From: Dyadobacter sp. CECT 9275
GTDB taxonomy: Bacteria > Bacteroidota > Bacteroidia > Cytophagales > Spirosomataceae
Reading direction: 5' to 3'
DNA length: 64,000 nt
Assembly: GCF_907164905.1 (NCBI RefSeq)
Contig: NZ_CAJRAF010000002.1
Coordinates: 1,240,001 to 1,304,000 of the forward strand
In this document: in pieces, positions 53,190 to 61,056 of the stretch
How positions within the stretch are numbered: the stretch's first letter is position 1
Layout: each line of letters opens with the position of its first letter
Notes under the pieces: model-generated
The model's database searches: none
The model's input: the letters and a program-made list of their open reading frames with translations, nothing else
Told to the model about the DNA's origin: nothing
Program-made: the position numbers and the translations under genes

Positions 53190-56100
53190 TTTGCTATGTT
53201 ACTATATTCTGTTAACAGCCTGCTAACGGCCATAATAAATACGGGTTGAATGGACCTCTTAGATTCCTCAAGTAACGCGATATCACCAAACTCACTGATA
53301 ATCTCCGAGCGGATGGAGGTCTTATTGATGTCAGACAGTTTCACCTCGGATCCTTCCGGGAACAGCCCCGTTCTCTTCCCAATAAAATTGAGCAACTTGA
53401 TAAACTCCTCAAACTGTTCCAGTTTCACACCTCTCACCTTAGAGTTGCCGTTTTCAAATAACATTTCTTTTGATATGACATCGAAATGCGAAAGCAGCCG
53501 CTCTGAAACCTGAATGGGCTCACCTACCACATACCCTTCCATTTTGTCTACCTTCTGGGTTTCGTACATGTCCCAATCATCCATTTCATCTACCAGATTG
53601 TTATCCACCACATCACTGCTCATCAGTACTACTCCGCCCGAGGCTTCATCCTTGTGCCTCTTAGACTGTACCTGAACCAACAAAGCCGGCTTTATCTTTC
53701 TCTCCTCGTCCAGCAGCGGATATTTAAGGGCATTGAAGAACATTCCATTCAGAAACTTAACAGCGATACCATTGGCATCATACTTGCCGTAATCGATCCA
53801 GTTGATGAACTTGGCCGCATTTCCACCCCAGTGTAACCTTATGCCGTGCTCCTTGACAGCCTTAGACAATTTTCTGCCCGAGAAATCATCAATAGCCAGA
53901 CAGATGTGACCCGCATAAAATGCCAGTGCCGCAAATTCAATAGCAAGGGTCCTTCTCAGCCAGGCAACATCCTTATTATTCACATTGCTGATCAGCCTTT
54001 TACCAATTTCTTCATCTTCCTTTTTCAGTATATAATTGAGGACGGAAGAAAATTGCACTTCGTGATTCAGTACCTTCTGCAGCGCACTTACGGCTTCGGC
54101 GGAGAACAGCAGAGACCATATCCTCGGATTACTTTTGATGACACTTGAAAGCTGGCCTCCGGCTAATCTGATTGAACAATCATAAATAATCCTGTTTTCA
54201 AACCATACGCTAAAATCGGTTGTTCCTCCGCCCACATCAATGCATACCGCGCCGAATGTTTTATTGGCTCTGTCGGCATTGTGCGTGTAAATGCGGCTGC
54301 TAGAAAAATAATGCCCAGCCGACTCCCCTTCTGAGACAAAAATCGGTGAGATATCTATATGAAAAGTACCGTTTGTCTTGGTAGGAATGGTAAAATACGT
54401 CTCATCTCTGCTTATATAGGCCGTTTTTTGATTCTGGTCGGCCGACACATAAATCAGACATTTGGGATCCTGTGATTCCCTGTAATCAGTATCAAATACA
54501 AATGAAGACGACAGGCATGCCTTCCACATGGCATTGTATGCACTTTTGCGCTGATCAGAAAAAGATTTGGGATAGGTACATTTAAATGCAATTTTCCCCA
54601 ATCGGTTTGTTACCAGGTCCACCAGCAGCAGGAACGTCAAGGCCTGAATGAACGAATTCATCTTTGAATCATCGGAGTCCCATTTGATATTTGAGAAAAC
54701 ATTCTTTGGATAAGTATACTCACTTGGGAAGTAAATGAAGAAATCCAGCATCATATTTTCCGAAACACCGGAGGTATATCTCCTTAACGTAGTAGGCGTT
54801 GGCAGTTCAATATCATAGGTCGGGACAAAAAAGTTGTCTGACAATTCCGCTCTTTTTTGCGGATTTGAATTCAGAACACTCCGGACATACTTGGTAAATT
54901 CCAGTTTTAGTCTTTGAGGATTGTTATTTTGAAGATAATAGATATTGGTGTTGGAGGTACCAAAATCCACGCCGATGGTCACCGGTTCTTCTGTATCAAA
55001 AGAATCGTTGGCTATTTCCGGGTTCCTCCGTAATAAAATAATTCCCAGGGCATCTTTTTGATCACGCATTTCCAGCGCTTCCGGGAATGAATCGTAGCCT
55101 GATACCTTGATGATTTCCGCCCTGCTGCTCGAAGAGTTTGTTTCAAGTCTCTGTTCTTTCCGCGTCAGCGTAAAATGATTCGCATAATTTACCGGAACCA
55201 TTTTAAATTTCTCACTGTCCGAGCAAAGAATAAAATACTGACACCAGAAATCGCCCAGGTAATTGGGGAATATATCCAGAACAGGTACTTCCGAGTCAAC
55301 AATTTCTCCGTCCCCGGTGCGCCATCCATCCGATTTGTAGCGGTAAACTTTTTTAATCTCAACCAACTGACCGCTTACCAATGGAAGCTTGAACGAAAAT
55401 TCAACCCTTCCATCTATTTTGGAAAATGCAGGCTTCAAAATATCCTGAATTTGTTCCGGTGAAAAAAACAGAAGAATTTCCTTTTTGAATGGTAACAGAT
55501 ATTCCGTATTTCCTGCGTTTAACAAACGCTCGTCCTTATTTAATATATCATAATCGGTCTTGCTTTTAAGCAGCGTTTCCGAAAGGAAGAACAGTTCCGG
55601 ACGTACCCAGACAGCTCCGTTCCCCTGCAATTTGATTCTACTGATTTCAGTACCCGAAGCGCCGGAAAAAAAAGTCGGTAAAAATGATTCGTTGATCTCC
55701 CCCAAATCACCCACATGCGTTCCGTCCCAGAGATTTCCGTTTTGTTTTAACAGGGATGAAGTAATAATAATCAATTCCTTGAATTCGGAATAGTTTCTCT
55801 CCATACTCAGGCTATAATCTGATTTATAGCCATCTTTCCCGGCTTTATCTTTGACCAGGGGTTTCAGCAACTCCTGATATATCCCATATCGGGACAAAAA
55901 CAATGGTTGATTGTTACTGATATGCTCCGGTATTTCGTCGGAAACTTTAACATTTTCCGACTTGATTTGCTCGGATTGAGCAAGGCCCAGTTCTGCCCTT
56001 ATATCTTCCAGCCAATCAGCCAGTAATTTATTAATATTCCCAACATACAAGTGGCCATCCGCCCCGGAGACGCTGGTCTTGGCCAGAAGATTAAACCTTT

Positions 56101-56716
56101 CTATAAAATGTTCCAGCCATTTCCCAACCGATGCCAATCCTTGCTGCTTGGTGGGTGGTTTCAGAAAGCCTTCGTCATCCTTTAAGGAAAATCCTGGCAA
56201 CTTTTTCAGTTTTCCGTTATAATCGGCTGATGTATATACCAATGTCGCCGGAGAAAATGCCCCGATGGGTATACCTTCAAATTTAATGATCAGAACATCC
56301 GTCCAGGCATATTCCACTCCGTTCTTTTCCAACTGTATTTTTTTGGGCGCCAGGTTGATCAGCGCACGACAAAATTTCTCATCATTGAACGTGACCGGCG
56401 AAATCACCAACCCTCCGAGATCCTGCTTCACGCTGTGCAAAGCCAGCAAGCTCAAAAGACCTCTCCATTCTTGTACGACTCTCTGGCGTAAAGGGTGCCG
56501 TTCCGAGCGAAGCGCACCTAAAAATGTGAGTGGCCTTGCGTAAATATCCGGAATGGAGGATACACCTCTTGTCTGAGCTGACTCGTCTATTTCAATTCCG
56601 TTGCTTATAGAAAGAATTACCTTTTGTTCATTATCTTCCCAAAGCGCGTCGGACGAAGGCTCGCTGATGTTGGCTCCGGCAGAAAGTTTTGGAAGATATA
56701 AATGCTTTTTAGACAT
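53186..56716 (-). CDS. Giant Hsp70/actin-like ATPase with N-terminal extension
   Basis: A 1176-residue protein. Residues 1-570 are a unique, beta-rich region. At 580-1176 is an Hsp70/actin-type ATPase: TIGVDFGTSNTNIYY with Asp584 (phosphate 1), CIDVGGGTTDFSVWF with Asp827 (phosphate 2), and LHWGGNAAKFINWID (adenosine motif). The two motifs are spaced by about 243 residues, more than usual, so there is an insertion. It overlaps the Hsp70 gene and lies 12 bases after the tubulin-like gene. No substrate-binding domain is seen, so it might polymerise or act as a switch. Confidence 0.78.
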   Translation of the reverse strand: MSKKHLYLPKLSAGANISEPSSDALWEDNEQKVILSISNGIEIDESAQTRGVSSIPDIYARPLTFLGALRSERHPLRQRVVQEWRGLLSLLALHSVKQDLGGLVISPVTFNDEKFCRALINLAPKKIQLEKNGVEYAWTDVLIIKFEGIPIGAFSPATLVYTSADYNGKLKKLPGFSLKDDEGFLKPPTKQQGLASVGKWLEHFIERFNLLAKTSVSGADGHLYVGNINKLLADWLEDIRAELGLAQSEQIKSENVKVSDEIPEHISNNQPLFLSRYGIYQELLKPLVKDKAGKDGYKSDYSLSMERNYSEFKELIIITSSLLKQNGNLWDGTHVGDLGEINESFLPTFFSGASGTEISRIKLQGNGAVWVRPELFFLSETLLKSKTDYDILNKDERLLNAGNTEYLLPFKKEILLFFSPEQIQDILKPAFSKIDGRVEFSFKLPLVSGQLVEIKKVYRYKSDGWRTGDGEIVDSEVPVLDIFPNYLGDFWCQYFILCSDSEKFKMVPVNYANHFTLTRKEQRLETNSSSSRAEIIKVSGYDSFPEALEMRDQKDALGIILLRRNPEIANDSFDTEEPVTIGVDFGTSNTNIYYLQNNNPQRLKLEFTKYVRSVLNSNPQKRAELSDNFFVPTYDIELPTPTTLRRYTSGVSENMMLDFFIYFPSEYTYPKNVFSNIKWDSDDSKMNSFIQALTFLLLVDLVTNRLGKIAFKCTYPKSFSDQRKSAYNAMWKACLSSSFVFDTDYRESQDPKCLIYVSADQNQKTAYISRDETYFTIPTKTNGTFHIDISPIFVSEGESAGHYFSSSRIYTHNADRANKTFGAVCIDVGGGTTDFSVWFENRIIYDCSIRLAGGQLSSVIKSNPRIWSLLFSAEAVSALQKVLNHEVQFSSVLNYILKKEDEEIGKRLISNVNNKDVAWLRRTLAIEFAALAFYAGHICLAIDDFSGRKLSKAVKEHGIRLHWGGNAAKFINWIDYGKYDANGIAVKFLNGMFFNALKYPLLDEERKIKPALLVQVQSKRHKDEASGGVVLMSSDVVDNNLVDEMDDWDMYETQKVDKMEGYVVGEPIQVSERLLSHFDVISKEMLFENGNSKVRGVKLEQFEEFIKLLNFIGKRTGLFPEGSEVKLSDINKTSIRSEIISEFGDIALLEESKRSIQPVFIMAVSRLLTEYSNIAK

Positions 56717-56728
56717 AATCGGGAGGAT

Positions 56729-58297
56729 TTAATTGTTTACCAGATTTCGTAAATTAAATCTGTTTGCAGCATCGTAAAAGATATTCAGATACTTACTTCC
56801 GGCTGTAATCGTTTCGTTTTTAATGATAGCATCCAGAAGCCCATCATTTCCGCGAAATGCATTGAAATCCAGCTTTTTGGATTCGCCCTTTATAATTTGC
56901 CCTACCACACCTCTGTTCTCTTCGGGATCAATCAGGTCTAATTTTCGATTGGAAATCGCTCCTTTGATCATTTTCCCGCTGTCTACCAGCAGCACTTTAT
57001 CCCTGTCGTCAATGGCACTTATCCAGAACAGGAAGCTATTCAGATAGTCATCCATGGCAGCGTACAGATCACTGTTCATGGTATGCCTTGGATTATAAAT
57101 AACACTTTCTTCCTTATAGTCTTTTTTAAAGTTTTCGGAATACCAGGGCTGAATGGTCACGTCCCGATGGTTTCGGCCTAGCTCTTTTTTTCCGTAGGTG
57201 AGGTATGCGTAGGAAAAAATCGTAAAATTCGATATTGCCTTTTTAAAATTTCTTCGCTGGTCGGTTAAGTCTTTACTGGCTCGCGTGAGCGGCAACATAT
57301 TCCAGGTTACCTCCGCATTCTCCCGACTGGCCAGGAAATATTTTTTCCCATCCGAAACGTTATCGCCGGATTGAGCAAAGAAATCAAAAGACGAAAGCGC
57401 ACTCACCATTTCTACATAATGCGGCTTATTTTCCTGCGTGGAACTACCTGTACTGAATTCTCCCACCTTTTGCGCAAGCGAATCGCCTATGAAATAATAC
57501 TGATCAAAACCAAGCTCTTTGTCATCGTAATATTGCAGAGCAGCCTTGGTGGCAATCGGAAAATCGCTGGTGGTAACAAACATTGGTTCGTCGGCACTTT
57601 TTGCAGTATCTACTGAAAAACTAAAGTAAGGAAGTACCAGCGCCCCTCCCAGCAGTACCCGGCTATTTTCCGACCCCAAACTCGCGTGCATTTTTTCATT
57701 GAACTTAATGAGCTGCCTGGAACCCAGCGTTGGAAAACCAGCTGCGCCGGTACCTCCAAATATGGATCCTACTATAAATACCCGCAGGTCATTTTTTCCC
57801 AACGACTCTATGCCATCCCAAAGTAACTTAAACGGATATTCATCCATGGGCGGGTCAGCCATCACAACCGCTCCTATCGACGGGTGCCCTCTGAAACCTT
57901 CGTTAAGCGAGGTTGTCAGTTCCTTTTCGGTAAAAAGTACGTTCGCCAGGTCTGCGATTTCCGGCCTGGTTTGGGATATGTTGTCGTAGTTGATATACTT
58001 GGACAAAGTATAATCCCTCTCATCAAATATGCTCCATATAAACGGGGCGTCACCCGGAGGTATGATGATTTCGGTTTTGAAAGATTTGTTGTTTTCGGTT
58101 CTCTGAAATTTCTCTCGTACCTCGGTATACCTTTTTATCAATGACTTTGTCCTGGTCAGGTTGCCGTTTCCCTGGTCAGGATCAATCATGAAAATATGCA
58201 ATTTATCAGGCCCGAGCCCGGCAGCACATAAATGAACCACGGATTCTATCACCCGGGAACCGGTTCCCCCGATTCCGATCAATACATTTTTTATCAT
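56729..58297 (-). CDS. Tubulin/FtsZ-like GTPase
   Basis: A 522-residue protein. The N-terminus IKNVLIGIGGTGSRVIESV is the nucleotide-binding start of bacterial tubulin-like proteins, and VFIVGSIFGGTGAAGFPTLG holds the GTP signature loop (residues 181-187). DPDQGNGNLTR near 40 fits the loop contacting the nucleotide. It has the general length and layout of the uncharacterised Tubulin_2-type proteins, much more than FtsZ. The downstream neighbour is the giant Hsp70/actin-like protein. It may form filaments or act as a GTP switch. Confidence 0.72.
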   Translation of the reverse strand: MIKNVLIGIGGTGSRVIESVVHLCAAGLGPDKLHIFMIDPDQGNGNLTRTKSLIKRYTEVREKFQRTENNKSFKTEIIIPPGDAPFIWSIFDERDYTLSKYINYDNISQTRPEIADLANVLFTEKELTTSLNEGFRGHPSIGAVVMADPPMDEYPFKLLWDGIESLGKNDLRVFIVGSIFGGTGAAGFPTLGSRQLIKFNEKMHASLGSENSRVLLGGALVLPYFSFSVDTAKSADEPMFVTTSDFPIATKAALQYYDDKELGFDQYYFIGDSLAQKVGEFSTGSSTQENKPHYVEMVSALSSFDFFAQSGDNVSDGKKYFLASRENAEVTWNMLPLTRASKDLTDQRRNFKKAISNFTIFSYAYLTYGKKELGRNHRDVTIQPWYSENFKKDYKEESVIYNPRHTMNSDLYAAMDDYLNSFLFWISAIDDRDKVLLVDSGKMIKGAISNRKLDLIDPEENRGVVGQIIKGESKKLDFNAFRGNDGLLDAIIKNETITAGSKYLNIFYDAANRFNLRNLVNN

Positions 58298-58306
58298 TGG
58301 AATGAA

Positions 58307-58765
58307 TTATTTACCGAATGGGATATATTTTACCGTACGTGGTGAAAAAAGAAAGGTTGTAACCCAGAATAATACAAAGGTCAGCACACAAAGCACCGCG
58401 AAATAGATCCCAAACCACTGTGATTCAATACCTTCGTCTGTATTCAAAAAAATGATCACAAACGTTAAAACAACGGCGATGAGGATTTGAGAAAAAAACA
58501 TTGCCCGCCATGTGGTCTTGGCGGCCGGCAACTCTCCGGCAACTTTTTCCTGGCTGCCATAATAGAACCAGTAACCCGCAAAAAGGACGCTCAACAATGC
58601 CCCCAGCCCAAAAATAAGGCGTAATTCACTGGCGAGGTCTTCCGGATACTTCTCAGCAAGGCTGGGATTTTCAGAAAAATAACTGGCTAACAATATTGCA
58701 AAAACAACCCATAGTACAGCACCGGCCACGGCGGTCAACAAATAGTTAATCGGACTCTTATTCAT
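58307..58765 (-). CDS. Four-helix membrane protein of the tubulin-Hsp70 island
   Basis: Starting at ATG 58765 (153 codons incl. stop) it begins MNKSPINYLLTAVAGAVLW, leaving a 25-base gap; the upstream ATG 58825 would overlap the VWA gene by 35 bases and add polar sequence. It has four membrane helices (about 8-30, 50-70, 90-108 and 118-140). No known family. It lies 9 bases before the tubulin-like gene and may be its membrane anchor. Confidence 0.6.
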   Translation of the reverse strand: MNKSPINYLLTAVAGAVLWVVFAILLASYFSENPSLAEKYPEDLASELRLIFGLGALLSVLFAGYWFYYGSQEKVAGELPAAKTTWRAMFFSQILIAVVLTFVIIFLNTDEGIESQWFGIYFAVLCVLTFVLFWVTTFLFSPRTVKYIPFGK

Positions 58766-58790
58766 TTCAGTTGAGGATTTATAATTGGAT

Positions 58791-60065
58791 TTATTTCTTT
58801 TCGAGGTAAATATAGAACTTGGCAATTTTGGGCTGCATGGCGGTCACGTGGCTGGTGGATACGTCGGTGAGCAGCTTTTCCAGATTGAGGGTTTTGCCAT
58901 ACGCAACACTATCGACAGACGCTGAACTAATGTCCTTAACCCATTGAGGCATCGTAAGCGGGACGGTATTGTCCAACGTGAAATACACGGCATAAGAATA
59001 CTTTCCCTCAGGGTCGTTATTGGTTATTTCCAGGTCCGAAGTGAGCTTAGCACCTGAGATTTTAACATTGCTTATTTTAACTTCTCCATCCGCGGCAACC
59101 GAATCTTTTTCTGACGCCGTCCGCTTAAAAACCTGTGCTTTAATATTGGCAGCACCATATCCCGGCGTCAGCTGATCCTTCTGCAAGATCAGCTCCAGGT
59201 GAGCCAGTCCATGTGTTTCTCTTTCTTTCATCGTGAAGGCAAACACATTGCCGTACTTTTCATAGGCCTTTTTGGGAAGGCTGCTTTTATTAATCTGCTT
59301 GCTTTGCCTGTCCTTTTCCAGATTCACCTCAAAACTTTGCGTTGGCTTGTTGGCAAATACCAGGAACTGATCTCCGGTGATGTAGGGCTTGTTTCTTAAA
59401 CTCCTGAACAGCAGATCAATATTTGTTTGATCACCAAACACCAGTGCAAACAGCGTACGCTGTTTGTCAACTTTTATGCGCCTGAGGCCCTGTCCAAGGT
59501 CTCCCACAGAGCCATTAAAATCGCTTGTCACACCGGCAACACCCACTTCAATACCTTTTTCAATGCATTTATCCTTGATGGTTCTAACCACTGCGTTGAT
59601 GTCGTTATTGCTGTAAAACAAATCAGTGATAAACACACTGACGCGCTGAGAAGTAGTATTCCTGATGGCATTGGCAAAGTCTGTCTTGTTATTGATTGTC
59701 CCGTCCGTGAAAATCGTTTTCTCATTTTTGGCAGAAACAAACTCTTCCCTGGAAATACTGTCCACCCGGCTTCCATACTTATAATATTTAATATCGGTTT
59801 CCCGCCAGGTATTCTGACAGGTGGCTTCTATATCATCGATGAACCTTCCAAAATTACTCTGCCCTGGCACCGAAAATCCTTCCATTGACCCGGTGACGTC
59901 CAGGTAAACATCTACGTTTAATGTTGCAGTACTTGCTGGTTTGTTTTCTGTGATTTCCGATTTGTCAAAATTCCACTCTACAGGATCATGGTCTCCACCA
60001 CCACCGCATCCAAACAAAACTATTGCGAGAAATATAAAAATATTGAAGCGAAAAACTTTATGCAT
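58791..60065 (-). CDS. VWA-domain lipoprotein
   Basis: A 424-residue protein. The lipobox is LFGC (Cys20) followed by Gly residues. From residue 50 is a von Willebrand A domain: VDVYLDVTGSMEGF carries the MIDAS (Asp56, Thr58, Ser60), with VSVFITDLFYSNNDINA and VGVAGVTSDFNGSVG further on. A later Ig-like domain (YAVYFTLDNTVPLTM) ends the protein. It should bind a partner protein in a metal-dependent manner in the periplasm or at the surface. It follows the SH3b protein gene by 59 bases. Confidence 0.82.
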   Translation of the reverse strand: MHKVFRFNIFIFLAIVLFGCGGGGDHDPVEWNFDKSEITENKPASTATLNVDVYLDVTGSMEGFSVPGQSNFGRFIDDIEATCQNTWRETDIKYYKYGSRVDSISREEFVSAKNEKTIFTDGTINNKTDFANAIRNTTSQRVSVFITDLFYSNNDINAVVRTIKDKCIEKGIEVGVAGVTSDFNGSVGDLGQGLRRIKVDKQRTLFALVFGDQTNIDLLFRSLRNKPYITGDQFLVFANKPTQSFEVNLEKDRQSKQINKSSLPKKAYEKYGNVFAFTMKERETHGLAHLELILQKDQLTPGYGAANIKAQVFKRTASEKDSVAADGEVKISNVKISGAKLTSDLEITNNDPEGKYSYAVYFTLDNTVPLTMPQWVKDISSASVDSVAYGKTLNLEKLLTDVSTSHVTAMQPKIAKFYIYLEKK

Positions 60066-60124
60066 AATAGGTCAGGGAAAGTGTTAGCACAATTTAAGCG
60101 TTTTTAATAACAATGAGCATTTAA

Positions 60125-60841
60125 CTATAAGAGTAAATTTTCGGACACATACCCTATCTCACCCGAATCCAGCGTCTGCACTTTCAACCATCCCTTTTTC
60201 CTTCCCAGTTTTAAGAGCAAATCCCCGTGTTGAAGCTGCTGCCGGATTTTAGATGAAGTACTTGCCTCCGACCTCAGATTCGCCCTCCCGGCAGTAACGC
60301 GTACAAATTGTGCTCCCTCCGGAATTTCAACAGCATAATTATATTCCCGAAAACCAGTATTGGTAACATGGTCCGGCGTTTTCTTGACCGGCAAATCCAC
60401 AACTACCTCTTTTACAACAGGATCTACAACTTTCGCAACCTCGAAAGAATCTGGGTCCGCCGGTTCCGTACCACTTCTATCGTCTATCAACTCTGATCGT
60501 TTTTGCGGTTTGGGGCTGGATACCAGGCCCGAAGATGGGCGGGATAAATGGCTGCCCGTTGTTTTTCTTTTCTTTGGATGGGATGCCGCCGGACTATTTT
60601 TGTTTACAACCGCACGCGGGATATAACACACGGCACAGCTGCCACCATTCACAGCACAATGTTTGCAGTATACACAGGTGCTACATCCCGAACAAAATGA
60701 ATTACTACCGGAGCAGCGCCTGAAAATATGATGGAAATCAAATTCCGGAAGTTTTAACAACCCTGTGGTACCAAAGGAAATACCCAACAAAGAGAGTAAC
60801 AATATCTTTTTCACGCTGAGGGAGGAAGGGATCAGTACCAA
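60125..60841 (-). CDS. Exported Cys-rich protein with C-terminal SH3b domain
   Basis: A 238-residue protein. A hydrophobic export segment lies near residue 10; an alternative GTG start at 60814 would give KKILLLSLLGISFG as the very start. Residues about 42-72 hold eight Cys in 30 residues (FCSGCSTCVYCKHC and later SCAVC), probably a metal- or disulfide-stabilised knot. A Ser/Lys/Asp linker is followed by an SH3b domain (FVRVTAGRANLRSEASTSSK, LQHGDLLLKLGRKKGWLKV), which binds peptidoglycan or peptides. It is the first gene of the island's main run. Confidence 0.72.
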   Translation of the reverse strand: MVLIPSSLSVKKILLLSLLGISFGTTGLLKLPEFDFHHIFRRCSGSNSFCSGCSTCVYCKHCAVNGGSCAVCYIPRAVVNKNSPAASHPKKRKTTGSHLSRPSSGLVSSPKPQKRSELIDDRSGTEPADPDSFEVAKVVDPVVKEVVVDLPVKKTPDHVTNTGFREYNYAVEIPEGAQFVRVTAGRANLRSEASTSSKIRQQLQHGDLLLKLGRKKGWLKVQTLDSGEIGYVSENLLL

Positions 60842-61056
60842 TTACTTCACAATGTAGGATAAACTTTTTAAACATTAAACTTATATGATTTAACCAAATG
60901 GTAATGCCAAAAAATTTGATCACCCTATATTCTTATTACAAAATCTGTTAAAGGATATTACAACCATTTCAGGAACGGTTAGGGTTATCAGTGCATGAAA
61001 TTCGCGAAAATCAACGACGCATTTTGTTGACAGACTACCGCCAAATGACAAAAAAC

